Shown: one piece after another, positions 14,575 to 25,891 of the stretch | How positions within the stretch are numbered: the stretch's first letter is position 1 | How the letters are laid out: each line of letters starts with the position of its first letter | Assembly: GCA_964433645.1 (NCBI GenBank) | Contig: CAYSSK010000042.1 | Span: forward strand, 1-30,542 | Reading direction: 5' to 3' | Length of the DNA: 30,542 nucleotides | Source of the DNA: Desulfofustis sp964433645 | Lineage (GTDB): Bacteria > Desulfobacterota > Desulfobulbia > Desulfobulbales > Desulfocapsaceae | Made by a program: the position numbers and the translations under genes | Notes under the pieces: generated by a model | Told to the model about the DNA's origin: nothing | Seen by the model: only the letters and a program-made list of their open reading frames with translations | The model's database searches: none

Positions 14575-16635
14575 GTGGCTGATTTCCGCAACGAAACCGA
14601 TCCGGCCCCCCCGGCGACTCAGGAATCGAGCGAACCAGGGAAGCCGGGCCAGCGCCCTGAAAAGCCGGCGGCAGAGAGCTGCGCTCGGGAACCTGGCCGC
14701 CGCCTCCAGGCACGAAACCATCAACCGCTGGCACTGCGCAACGAACGACTGCTGCTGTTGCTGCTCGACACGGTGCCGCATTGTGTGTTCTGGAAGGATG
14801 AGCGGTTCGTCTTCCAGGGCTGTAACCGGCAATTCGCTGCCCACGTCGGTTTGGCCGAACCACAGGACATTGTCGGTCGAACCGACTACGACCTGCCGAT
14901 CCCGAAAAAAGACGCCGATTTTTACCGGTTCTGCGACGAACGCATCATCGAATACGACCGGGCCGAGTACAATTTCGTTGAAACACTGCAACGACACGAC
15001 GGCCAACGAATCTGGCTGCGAACCAACAAGATGCCGCTTCATGATGAAACCGGCGCAGTGATCGGAGTGCTCGGCATCGCCGAGAACATTACCGAGCAGA
15101 TCGGCATCGAGGAGCGACTGCGCCATTACGAGGTAATGGCCTCCACCGTCGACGACCTGCTGGCAATCATCAGTCCCGAATACCGCTTTCTTGCCGTTAA
15201 CGATGCCTATTGCGCCGCATATGCCCACTCCCGCGAGGAGTTGGTCGGCATGCATGTCCGCGAGCTGCTTGGCGACGAATTGTTCGAAACCACGATGAAG
15301 GCGCGGATCGACCAGGCACTGGCCGGCAATCTCTCCCATTTCGAGGGATGGCGAACGTTTCCCGGTTCCGGAGAACGCCATATCCACTATACCTACTACC
15401 CGGTATTCAACGACACGGAAAAAGTGGTCGGCCTGGTCACCAAGGTCCATGACAACACCCGGGCCAAACGGTTGGAAAATCAGTTGCAACAGTCTCAGAA
15501 AATGGAGGCGATCGGCCGACTGGCCGGTGGTATTGCCCATGATTTCAACAATATCCTCAGTATCATCAACGGCTATTCGGATATCTGCCTGTTCGAAATG
15601 TCCCCGGACAATCCCTACCGGGTCAAGATCGAACAAATCAATGAGGCGGGCAATCGAGCCGCCAGGTTGACCCAGCAATTGCTCGGTTTCAGCAGAAAAC
15701 AGATCATCCAGCCACAGCTGCTCGATTGTGCCGCGGAGATCAAGGCGCTTGAGCGGATGCTCACCCGCTTGCTCGGGGAAGGAATCGAGCTGAAGACCAC
15801 CATTGACGACCAGCTCTGGTTTGTCAAAATGGACCGCTCCCAATTCGAGCAGGTCATTCTCAACCTGACCGTCAACGCCCGCGATGCAATGGGAGAAAGC
15901 GGCACACTGACTATCCGGATCACCAATCACGTCATCACCGAGCACTACCGCGCCGGTCTCTACGACATTGCCGCCGGCGATTATGTGCAACTCGCCTGCT
16001 GCGACACCGGTTCGGGCATGAGTCCCGAGATTCAGGCCCGGATCTTCGAGCCCTTCTTCACGACCAAACCCAAAGGGGTCGGCACCGGTTTCGGACTGTC
16101 AACCGTCTACGGCATAGTCAAACAGAATAACGGCTTTATTTCGGTTGCCAGCGAAGAGGGCAACGGCGCGGTCTTCACGCTGCTCCTGCCACGCTGTCAC
16201 GGTACGGAGGCAGAGGTTCGACCTCGTCCCGGCGAGGATTCGGCGGTATTGCCCCGGGGCGGCGAGACGATTCTGCTGGTGGAAGACGATCACGCCGTAC
16301 GGGGCTTGTGCGTCACCATTCTTACCGATCTCGGTTATACCGTTCTTGAAGCGGGCAATGGCAAGGAGGCCGTCGAGGCGGCCAAACGCTTCCACGGTCG
16401 GATTAACCTGCTGCTGACCGATGTGGTCATGCCGGAGATGAACGGCCCTGAAGCGGCAGCCATCCTCGGCGCCATGCAGCCCGGCCTGCGGATCCTGTAC
16501 ATGTCCGGCTATACTGAAGATGCCATCGTTCGCCACGGCGTTCTCGGCAGCGACATCAATTTCCTGCAAAAACCGGTGGGCCCGAAACGGCTCGCCCACG
16601 CGGTCCGTCGCTGCCTCGACAATGAGCCGTCATAA
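14575..16635 (+). CDS. Hybrid histidine kinase: PAS-PAS-HisKA-HATPase-REC
   Basis: A 686-residue cytoplasmic sensor kinase with no membrane span. The start is GTG 14575 with AGGTGA 8 nt upstream. A Pro/Gln-rich N-terminus leads into PAS1 (about 56-175, DTVPHCVFWKDERFVFQGCN) and PAS2 (about 185-300). The HisKA H-box GGIAHDFNNILSII has the phospho-His at 322. The HATPase has N-box NLTVNARDAM, G1 CDTGSGM and GTGFGLSTVYGIV. A C-terminal receiver (about 565-680) has the phospho-Asp at 616 in LLLTDVVMPEMNG and Lys in FLQKPVG. No partner regulator or output domain is nearby, so it is an orphan whose signal and target are unknown. Confidence 0.94.
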   Translation: MADFRNETDPAPPATQESSEPGKPGQRPEKPAAESCAREPGRRLQARNHQPLALRNERLLLLLLDTVPHCVFWKDERFVFQGCNRQFAAHVGLAEPQDIVGRTDYDLPIPKKDADFYRFCDERIIEYDRAEYNFVETLQRHDGQRIWLRTNKMPLHDETGAVIGVLGIAENITEQIGIEERLRHYEVMASTVDDLLAIISPEYRFLAVNDAYCAAYAHSREELVGMHVRELLGDELFETTMKARIDQALAGNLSHFEGWRTFPGSGERHIHYTYYPVFNDTEKVVGLVTKVHDNTRAKRLENQLQQSQKMEAIGRLAGGIAHDFNNILSIINGYSDICLFEMSPDNPYRVKIEQINEAGNRAARLTQQLLGFSRKQIIQPQLLDCAAEIKALERMLTRLLGEGIELKTTIDDQLWFVKMDRSQFEQVILNLTVNARDAMGESGTLTIRITNHVITEHYRAGLYDIAAGDYVQLACCDTGSGMSPEIQARIFEPFFTTKPKGVGTGFGLSTVYGIVKQNNGFISVASEEGNGAVFTLLLPRCHGTEAEVRPRPGEDSAVLPRGGETILLVEDDHAVRGLCVTILTDLGYTVLEAGNGKEAVEAAKRFHGRINLLLTDVVMPEMNGPEAAAILGAMQPGLRILYMSGYTEDAIVRHGVLGSDINFLQKPVGPKRLAHAVRRCLDNEPS

Positions 16636-16665
16636 GCCGCGGACCGATGGTGCACCGGCTGCTCA

Positions 16666-17226
16666 TCAAGTCTTGGATCCGGTGACAGGATCGTCGACGA
16701 CAAACAGGGAACAAAGTATTTTATAGGTGAACCCCCAGATATAATAGTCGTCGATCGGAAACACCGACCGCGCCATGCCCGGCATGACATCGGTGACGCG
16801 GTGGTTGGCCCGGTCTCGAAAATGTTGTGTCTCCAACCAGAGATACGACTCGATTTCCAAAACGGCGGGATGGACGGCCGGGCGAACGGCCACTTCAAAG
16901 AGATACGGCTGAACGAGGACCGGCGTCAGCGGTCCCCCGCCGGCAACAGTGGCCGGTAACCTCCTGACCAGCTGCTCGGCCGACAGCCTGATACCGGTCT
17001 CCTCGCCGACCTCCCGAACACAGGTGGCAAAAATCGAGGGATCCTGCTCTTCCCGCCTGCCGCCGGGAAAGGCGAAATGACCGGACCAGGGGTCCTTGCT
17101 GTTTCTCGCCCGGCGGACAAGCAGCACCCACTCTCCCCGATCGACACAGCGAATCACCGCAACAGCGGCCGAGGGCTCCGCCGGCCTGGAGCCAGGTCCG
17201 TCACCGCCGTTAGCTCCCCTGCGCAT
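16666..17226 (-). CDS. NUDIX hydrolase
   Basis: A 186-residue Mg2+-dependent hydrolase of nucleoside-diphosphate-linked compounds. The Nudix box runs from GGRREEQDPSIF to CVREVGEETGI (about 55-79), with one extra residue relative to GX5EX7REUXEEXGU and Asp in place of the first Glu. The spacing FAFPGGRRE..DP resembles CoA pyrophosphatase-like NUDIX proteins, but the CoA-specific signature is not clear, so the substrate is open. I chose ATG 17226 because AGAGGAG lies 6 nt upstream; ATG 17250 would add eight residues. It converges with the histidine kinase, 30 bp apart. Confidence 0.88.
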   Translation of the reverse strand: MRRGANGGDGPGSRPAEPSAAVAVIRCVDRGEWVLLVRRARNSKDPWSGHFAFPGGRREEQDPSIFATCVREVGEETGIRLSAEQLVRRLPATVAGGGPLTPVLVQPYLFEVAVRPAVHPAVLEIESYLWLETQHFRDRANHRVTDVMPGMARSVFPIDDYYIWGFTYKILCSLFVVDDPVTGSKT

Positions 17227-17384
17227 ACCCGGCTCCTCTTGGCAAGCCATACCGTTTTTCGCTCTTCTCCTCCTCCCATGGCCGGAAGTTACAGTGAATA
17301 ATGAAAATCATCGTCGCGATCGGCAGGGGCTGGCCGGTTGCGATGGAGATTTTCGTGGTTCGTTGTGACTCCCGATCATGGAGG

Positions 17385-17669
17385 TTATTTCAATAATTCG
17401 GAAAGCTCTTCCTGGGTCAGTAACGATTTGATGCAAATGGTCCGTTCGGGCTCGGTTCGACGACGATCGACTCCCGTGCGGCGATCAACACCGATGCGCG
17501 GGTTGGTCAGCGTACGGACCCAGGCTATCAACGAACGTTTCCGCCCGCAGCCACCGCCACGGGGGTCGGAGCGGCGTTCGCCCTGAACCCGGCGATCGGG
17601 GCGGACGCGGCGACAATCGGTTTGCTGATGAGGCGGGAGATCCTGCTCTCGATCGGTTCTATTTGGCAT
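17385..17669 (-). CDS. Small basic protein with repeated DRR motifs, unknown function
   Basis: A 94-residue Arg-rich hypothetical protein. It carries repeated DRR/ERR motifs: RPDRRVQGERRSDPR, then RIGVDRRTGVDRRRTEPE. It ends in ICIKSLLTQEELSELLK, which looks like a genuine helical C-terminus. Short proteins with repeated (G/S)xDRR motifs are common in Deltaproteobacteria, which favours a real gene. The SD is poor (GAGG 11 nt before ATG 17669). There is no signal peptide or membrane span. No function is proposed. Confidence 0.55.
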   Translation of the reverse strand: MPNRTDREQDLPPHQQTDCRRVRPDRRVQGERRSDPRGGGCGRKRSLIAWVRTLTNPRIGVDRRTGVDRRRTEPERTICIKSLLTQEELSELLK

Positions 17670-17899
17670 AAGACATGTACCTCAGAGACAAGATTGAGTC
17701 ATCTTTTTTACCGCACTGTTTCCTGTTTTTCAATGTTTTTCTATGTATTTACAGCAAAAAAAATGCCAGTCGTCACCGTCGCGGACTATCTGCTGGTTTG
17801 CCGTCGATCCTTTCGCCTTCCCTGACCGGAATAAACATGGTACAAGGAGAGAAGAACAGATAGTGATACTCATTACTACTAGCATCAGGGGGCAGAACA

Positions 17900-20734
<2,835 letters not shown>

Positions 20735-20761
20735 CGCGAACATTCAGCCGACACCCGGAAT

Positions 20762-22573
20762 TCAGCTCTTCGCCCGCCGGTGGCTCGCAATCGCTTCAAG
20801 AAAAGCCGGACCGTAGCGCTGACACTTGGCCTCGCCGACGCCGCTGATCGACAGCAGTTGACTCTCGGTGAGCGGCTGCCGGCCGGCCATCTCCGCCAGC
20901 GTCCGGTCGTGAAAGATGACAAATGGCGGCACCCCGCTGCGCTCGGCCAACTCCTTCCGCAGTCGACGCAATCGGTCAAAGAGCTCATCGTCGGCAACGA
21001 CACCGTCCGGGAGGCGCGGCGCTTTTTCCCTCTTGCCCGCCTGCTCCGCCCGGGTCCGGGGACGCGCCATGTCAAGCCGCTGCTCGCCGCGCAGCAGCGG
21101 CCAGGATGCCTCGGTCAGCCGCAGCACCGAATAATCGCCGACATCCTGGCTGAGATACCCCCGATGCACCAGATGCCGAATGATGCTGCCCCAATAGTCC
21201 TGGCCCAGGTTCGCGCCAATGCCGTAGGTCGACAATCGGTCATGGCCGAGCCGGACAATCCTCTCCCCGCTTGAACCGCGCAAAACCGCGATAACATGGC
21301 CGGCACCGAATCGCTGACCGACACGATAGACACAGGATAGCGCCTTGCGACTATCCTCGGTGATGTCGATCATCTCCGGGGGATTGAGGCAGATATCGCA
21401 ATTGCCGCAGTCCCGCTCGGGCTGCTCGCCGAAATAGCCGAGCAGGACCCGCCGCCGGCAGCCCAGCGCCTCGGCGAAACCGATCATCGCGTTGAGCTTG
21501 TGCAGCTCTATCCGCCGATGCTCCGGATTCGTCGATTTGTCAATCAGGCCGCGAGCCACCTGGATATCCCCGTAACCAAAGAGCAGCAGCGCCTCGGCGG
21601 GCAGCCCGTCTCGTCCCGCACGTCCGGTCTCCTGATAAAAGCTTTCGATATTCTTGGGGATATCATAATGAACGACAAAGCGGATATTGGACTTGTCGAT
21701 GCCCATGCCAAATGCCACCGTGGCGACGATAATGCGGACCTCATCGTAGAGAAAGCGCTCCTGCGCCTGCTTGCGACTCTGGTCGGAAAGACCGGCATGA
21801 TACGGCGCCGCCGCACACCCGGCATCAACGAGCTGCTGGCTGAGCTTGTCGACGCGTTTTCGGCTCAGGCAATAGACGATACCGGCTTCATCCGGGCGCC
21901 CGTTGAGAAAGGTGCGAAGCTGGTTGAACGGCTTCTGTTTCTCCAGGACGGTATAACGGATATTGGGTCGGTCGTAACCGGTGATGAAAGACTGCGCCTC
22001 CTGCAGGTGCAGCCGCTCGATGATATCGCGGCGGGTATGCGGTTCGGCGGTCGCCGTCAGCGCAACAATAGGGACTTCTTGGAAAAACTGGCGCAGGTTG
22101 CCCAGCTTCCGATACTCGGGACGAAAGTCGTGCCCCCATTGGGAAATGCAGTGCGCCTCGTCGACCGCAATCAGGGCGACCGGGATATCGGCCAGGCGGG
22201 CGAGGAAATCCTCGCTCATCAAGCGTTCCGGGGCGACGTAGAGCAGATCGAGCCGGCCGGCATGGAGCAGCGCCAGCACCCGGCGGGCCTCCGTACCGCT
22301 CAGCGAGGAGTTGTAAAACGCCGCCTGCACGCCATTGGTGACCAGCGCGTCGACCTGGTCTTTCATCAGCGAGATCAGCGGCGAGACAACCAGGCCGACC
22401 CCTTCCCGATGCAGGGCCGGCAATTGATAACACAACGACTTGCCGCCGCCGGTCGGCATCAGCACGAAACAATCCCGCCCGGCTATCAGTCGCTCGATGA
22501 TCTCCTGCTGCGCACTGCGGAACTCATCATAACCGAAGACGCTTTTCAGCGTTTGCTGAATGCTCTGTTCCAT
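20762..22573 (-). CDS. recQ: ATP-dependent DNA helicase RecQ
   Basis: A 603-residue 3'-5' DNA helicase of the RecF-type repair pathway; E. coli RecQ has 609. Motif 0 is FGYDEFRSAQQEII, Walker A TGGGKS (41-46), DEAH at 138-141 (VDEAHCISQWGHDFRPEY), motif V/VI VATVAFGMGIDKSNIR and QETGRAGRDG. The zinc-binding RQC region has CRRRVLLGYFGE and CGNCDIC. The C-terminal HRDC domain has GVPPFVIFHDRTLAEMA. I chose ATG 22573 by alignment to the family start; the frame extends to ATG 22639 but that extension is not typical, and neither start has a strong SD. It lies 111 bp downstream of htpX on the same strand. Confidence 0.96.
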   Translation of the reverse strand: MEQSIQQTLKSVFGYDEFRSAQQEIIERLIAGRDCFVLMPTGGGKSLCYQLPALHREGVGLVVSPLISLMKDQVDALVTNGVQAAFYNSSLSGTEARRVLALLHAGRLDLLYVAPERLMSEDFLARLADIPVALIAVDEAHCISQWGHDFRPEYRKLGNLRQFFQEVPIVALTATAEPHTRRDIIERLHLQEAQSFITGYDRPNIRYTVLEKQKPFNQLRTFLNGRPDEAGIVYCLSRKRVDKLSQQLVDAGCAAAPYHAGLSDQSRKQAQERFLYDEVRIIVATVAFGMGIDKSNIRFVVHYDIPKNIESFYQETGRAGRDGLPAEALLLFGYGDIQVARGLIDKSTNPEHRRIELHKLNAMIGFAEALGCRRRVLLGYFGEQPERDCGNCDICLNPPEMIDITEDSRKALSCVYRVGQRFGAGHVIAVLRGSSGERIVRLGHDRLSTYGIGANLGQDYWGSIIRHLVHRGYLSQDVGDYSVLRLTEASWPLLRGEQRLDMARPRTRAEQAGKREKAPRLPDGVVADDELFDRLRRLRKELAERSGVPPFVIFHDRTLAEMAGRQPLTESQLLSISGVGEAKCQRYGPAFLEAIASHRRAKS

Positions 22574-22684
22574 AAAGAGATTTCGGAGACGCTCTTGGCC
22601 GCGAGGGCCCCTGCAGATGACAAGCGAGACGGGCGCCACATGCCGCTAGTCCCGCCCCGTGGCCGAAAATCGATTCCGGCGCTG

Positions 22685-23548
22685 TTATTGCCCACTCTGT
22701 AGCGCCTGGATACGAGCCTCGAGAGGCGGGTGGCTGCGGAACAAGGCGGCCAGCCCCCCTTCCTTGGGCCTGATCCCGAAGGCCGCCATCTGATCGGGCA
22801 AATGCGATGGTTCATGGTGGGCCTGCAGCCGGCGCAGCGCATCGATCATCTTCTGGCGCCCGGCCAGTCGGACCGCGCCGCTGTCGGCACGGAACTCCCG
22901 CCGGCGCGAGAACCACATGGCGATGATCGAGGCAAACAGGCCGAGGACCAATTCCAGGACAATGGTCACCGCTATATAACCGAGGAAGCCGAGCCCGCCG
23001 CCTTCCTCGTCCTGACGCAGGAAGTTGTCGATGATGCTGGCGACAACCCGGGAGAGGAAGATGACGAAGGTATTCAGGACTCCCTGGACAAGCGCCATGG
23101 TAACCATATCGCCATTGGCGACATGGCTGATCTCGTGGGCCAGCACCGCCTCGACCTCATCTTTGCCCATGTTTTGCAGCAGCCCGGTACTGACCGCGAC
23201 CAGCGCATCGTCGCGTTTCATGCCGGTGGCAAAGGCATTCATATCGGCCGCCTGAAACACCGCCACCTCAGGCATGCCGATACCGGCCAGTTGCGCCTGG
23301 CGATGAACGGTATCGACCAGCCATTGTTCAGTCGGGTTGCTTGGCCGTTCGATAACCTGGGCTCGGGTCGCCTTTTTGGCGATCCATTTCGACATGGCCA
23401 AGGAAATAAATGACCCGCCCATGCCAAACAGCGCGGCAAAGACCAGCAGCCCCGATGTGGACCGGGTATCGATCCCGAATATGCTCATGACCGTTCCGAG
23501 CAGGATCAAAATCGCCAGGTTGGTAGCCAGATAAAGCAGGATTCGCAT
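22685..23548 (-). CDS. htpX: Protease HtpX
   Basis: A 287-residue inner-membrane zinc metalloprotease of the M48 family, used in membrane protein quality control; E. coli HtpX has 293. Two N-terminal membrane segments (ILLYLATNLAILILLGTVMS and LLVFAALFGMGGSFISLAM), then FQAADMNAFATGM and the catalytic HEISH at 138-142. Two further membrane segments follow (MVTMALVQGVLNTFVIFLSR and YIAVTIVLELVLGLFASII). The third zinc ligand is Glu in RRREFRADSGA. The C-terminus HPPLEARIQAL is typical. GGAGGTG lies 6 nt before ATG 23548, which settles the start. The frame is open further upstream, but this ATG fits the family. Confidence 0.96.
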   Translation of the reverse strand: MRILLYLATNLAILILLGTVMSIFGIDTRSTSGLLVFAALFGMGGSFISLAMSKWIAKKATRAQVIERPSNPTEQWLVDTVHRQAQLAGIGMPEVAVFQAADMNAFATGMKRDDALVAVSTGLLQNMGKDEVEAVLAHEISHVANGDMVTMALVQGVLNTFVIFLSRVVASIIDNFLRQDEEGGGLGFLGYIAVTIVLELVLGLFASIIAMWFSRRREFRADSGAVRLAGRQKMIDALRRLQAHHEPSHLPDQMAAFGIRPKEGGLAALFRSHPPLEARIQALQSGQ

Positions 23549-23881
23549 GGATACACCTCCGATGAATTTGTTTGACAGCTCCATGGTAATCATTGCGCCG
23601 TTCTATTTCCATAAGGATTGCATGAGGCTGATCTGAAAAGTTGCACATTCAGTCGACGATCATGGCAGGCGCGAGCGATAGGCCCCGGGTCCAGGGATAC
23701 TATCGGCAGGATCGACCAGTCCGGCAGGCCGTCATCTTCGTGTATGTCGACAGGAAAAGTTTCTCTTGACAGCGGCCGGGGAAGGTGGTCAAGGTATTAC
23801 ATTATTAATATTAGTATTACTACCGGGAACGCGCCGCAGCCGGCGACCCGTTCTGATTATCTTCCGGCATGACACAAAACA
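23549..23881. promoter_or_regulatory. Divergent intergenic region htpX / nickel transporter operon
   Basis: This 333-bp stretch holds both promoters. The right end contains TTGACA (23766-23771) and the AT-rich operator-like element at 23794-23820. I see no riboswitch core and no gene. Confidence 0.45.
23794..23820 (+). promoter_or_regulatory. Candidate metalloregulator (NikR-like) operator
   Basis: GTATTAC, 13 bases, GTATTAC. Each half is itself a GTA-N-TAC palindrome, so the pair works as a direct or near-inverted repeat. The core is strikingly AT-rich against its GC-rich surroundings and lies 62 bp before the first gene of a nickel uptake operon. NikR sites have similar architecture: GTxTxAC-like halves separated by 13-16 bp. 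No NikR gene is in the window. Confidence 0.5.
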
Positions 23882-24484
23882 ATGCACATATCAGAAGGTG
23901 TTCTGTCCGCACCGGTATTGATCGGCGGCGGCGTTCTCACCGCGGTCGGAACCGCCGTCGGCCTGCACCGGCTCGACTACGACCGGATCATGAACACCGC
24001 CATCCTGACTTCCGCCTTTTTCGTCGCCTCCCTGGTCCATGTCCCGATCGGGCCCGGCAGTATCCATCTGGTACTCAACGGGCTGCTCGGCATCATTCTC
24101 GGCTGGGCCTGTTTTCCAGCGATCCTGGTCGCCCTGCTGTTGCAGGCCGTCTTCTTCCAATTCGGCGGCCTGCTCGTCCTCGGTGTCAATACCTTCAATA
24201 TGGCGGCTCCGGCCCTGCTCTGTTATTACCTGGTCCGGCCGCTGCTGGCCGGACCGAAAGCCCGGAGCGTAGCCGGTTTTGTCGGTGGGGCGTTGGCCAT
24301 TTTTCTGGCCGCGCTCTGCATGGCCCTGTCGCTGGCCTTGTCCGACACTGGGTTTCTCACCACCGCGAAACTCGTCGTGATCGCCAACCTGCCGATTATG
24401 CTGATCGAAGGGGTCGTCACGATGTTTGCCATCACCTTTCTTGCCAAAGTGCACCCCGGTCTCATCACCGGGAACTCATCATGA
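23882..24484 (+). CDS. cbiM: CbiM/NikM family nickel/cobalt ECF transporter substrate-specific component
   Basis: A 200-residue integral membrane protein that binds Ni2+ or Co2+ and hands it across the membrane. The start MHISEGVLSAPVL carries the conserved Met-His N-terminus that ligates the metal. Other family blocks are SAFFVASLVHVPIGPGSIHL, LNGLLGIILGWA, FQFGGLLVLGVNTFNMA and LPIMLIEGVVTMF. About six to seven membrane segments are visible. It is the first gene of a five-gene operon, overlapping the next gene by 4 bp (ATGA). Companion genes of the NikL/NikK type rather than CbiN favour nickel. Confidence 0.93.
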   Translation: MHISEGVLSAPVLIGGGVLTAVGTAVGLHRLDYDRIMNTAILTSAFFVASLVHVPIGPGSIHLVLNGLLGIILGWACFPAILVALLLQAVFFQFGGLLVLGVNTFNMAAPALLCYYLVRPLLAGPKARSVAGFVGGALAIFLAALCMALSLALSDTGFLTTAKLVVIANLPIMLIEGVVTMFAITFLAKVHPGLITGNSS

Positions 24485-25119
24485 ACCCGCTCATTTTCTA
24501 TCTGTCGATCCTGGTTGTCTGTCTCACGCTGAGCACGACGGCCGACGCACACAAGGTCAACGTCTTCGCCTACGCCGAAGCGGGCACGATCATCGGCGAG
24601 AGCTCGTTCAGCGGCGGGCGGCCGGCCCGAAACGCCGAAATTTCCGTTCAGGACCGGGCGACCGGCGCCGTTCTGCTGCAGACCAGCACCGACGACCAGG
24701 GAACGTTTTCCTTTCCGGTCCCGAGCGCGGCCCGCGACAAACGACTCGACCTGCTCCTCGTCGTGCTTGCCGGAGAGGGCCATCGCAACCACTGGCTGCT
24801 GACGGCCGACGACTACCTCTCCGAGAACGCTGTCGCCGGCACAACAGCTCGTTCTCCCACGACAACCCAAGCTCGATCTTCCACGGCTGCCGATCAACCG
24901 CTGCAACAAACCGCAACACCACCGCCCTGGTCGGAAGACAAATGGCGTCGGCTGATGGAAACGGCCGTCGAAAAGCAGGTTGCCCCGTTAAAGCGCCTGG
25001 TGCTGGAGACGCGCCAATCGGGACCGGGACTGCGCGACATCCTCGGGGGGATAGGCTACATCATCGGCATTTTTGGCGTCATCGCCCTGATCAAAGCAAA
25101 AAAAGGAGAGAAACGATGA
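24481..25119 (+). CDS. NikL-type accessory protein of the nickel ECF transporter
   Basis: A 212-residue exported, membrane-anchored protein. Signal peptide (LIFYLSILVVCLTLSTTADA), then the mature HKVNVFAYAEAGTIIGESSF, a conserved opening of the NikL/CbiL-like accessory group. A carboxypeptidase-regulatory-like beta domain follows (GGRPARNAEISVQD, TSTDDQGTFSFPVP). A Thr/Ser/Ala-rich linker (about 118-150) leads to an amphipathic helix and a C-terminal membrane span GIGYIIGIFGVIALIKAKKG. The free N-terminal His of the mature protein could help bind metal. It is translationally coupled on both sides by ATGA overlaps, with NikM before and the DUF4198 protein after. Confidence 0.82.
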   Translation: MNPLIFYLSILVVCLTLSTTADAHKVNVFAYAEAGTIIGESSFSGGRPARNAEISVQDRATGAVLLQTSTDDQGTFSFPVPSAARDKRLDLLLVVLAGEGHRNHWLLTADDYLSENAVAGTTARSPTTTQARSSTAADQPLQQTATPPPWSEDKWRRLMETAVEKQVAPLKRLVLETRQSGPGLRDILGGIGYIIGIFGVIALIKAKKGEKR

Positions 25120-25889
25120 AACGAACCATAACCATCCTCGGCTGCTTGACCCTTTTCCTGACGGCCGGCGCCGGCGAGGCCCCGGCCCATTTCGGCATGC
25201 TGATTCCGTCGAGTCCGATCGCCGACCAGCAGCACAAGACGATCGATCTGACCCTGTCTTTTTCTCACCCCTTCGAAATGGTCGGCATGCCCTTGGCAAA
25301 ACCGGCGCGCTTTTTCGTCGCCGCCGACGGCTCGCAGACCGACCTGCTCGCCGGCCTTGAGCAGACAGAGGTGATGGGGCATCCCGGCTGGCAGACCAGC
25401 TATGCCTTCAAGCGGCCCGGGGTCTACCAGTTTGCAATGGAACCGCAGCCCTATTGGGAGCCGGCCGAGGATCTGTTCATTATCCATTACACCAAAACAA
25501 TCGTCGCCGCGTTCGGCGCCGACACCGGCTGGGATGAGCCGCTCGGCCTGCCGACCGAGATCGTGCCGCTGCTCCGACCGTTCGGCAACTACGCCGGCAA
25601 CAGCTTTGCCGGACAGGTGCTGATGGACGGAGCTCCGGTGGCCCATGCCGAGGTCGAAGTCGAATTCTTCAACAGCGAGCAGGCGGTGGCCGCGCCAAGC
25701 GATTATCATGTCACCCAGGTGATCAAGGCCGATGCCGACGGCGTCTTTTCCTTTACCTGCCCCCGCCCCGGCTGGTGGGGCTTTGCCGCCCTCAACGAAG
25801 GCGATTACATGCTGAAAACCGAGCACGGTGAAGAAAAAGGCGTGGAACTCGGCGCCGTTCTGTGGATTTATCTGGACGACTATCGATAA
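25116..25889 (+). CDS. DUF4198 family protein, NikK-type nickel transport accessory
   Basis: A 257-residue exported protein. The signal peptide (MKRTITILGCLTLFLTAGAG, cleavage near APAHFGM) leaves HFGMLIPSSPIADQQ at the mature N-terminus. DUF4198 features are LTLSFSHPFEMVGMPLAKPA, GVYQFAMEPQPYWEPAEDLF and a late beta domain AHAEVEVEFFN, GVFSFTCPRPGWWGFA. Members of this family are encoded with nickel/cobalt ECF transporters as NikK and are thought to present the metal outside the membrane. AAAGGAGAG precedes ATG 25116, inside the NikL stop region. No catalytic motif is visible. Confidence 0.88.
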   Translation: MKRTITILGCLTLFLTAGAGEAPAHFGMLIPSSPIADQQHKTIDLTLSFSHPFEMVGMPLAKPARFFVAADGSQTDLLAGLEQTEVMGHPGWQTSYAFKRPGVYQFAMEPQPYWEPAEDLFIIHYTKTIVAAFGADTGWDEPLGLPTEIVPLLRPFGNYAGNSFAGQVLMDGAPVAHAEVEVEFFNSEQAVAAPSDYHVTQVIKADADGVFSFTCPRPGWWGFAALNEGDYMLKTEHGEEKGVELGAVLWIYLDDYR

Positions 25890-25891
25890 CC

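Noticed and set aside
14344..15990. 548-codon minus-strand open frame opposite the histidine kinase
   Set aside because: It lies wholly antisense to a kinase with intact motifs, has no family resemblance or SD, and is a product of high GC content.
22574..22639. 22-residue N-terminal extension of RecQ
   Set aside because: The family start aligns with ATG 22573 and the extension (MAPVSLVICRGPRG...) is not typical.
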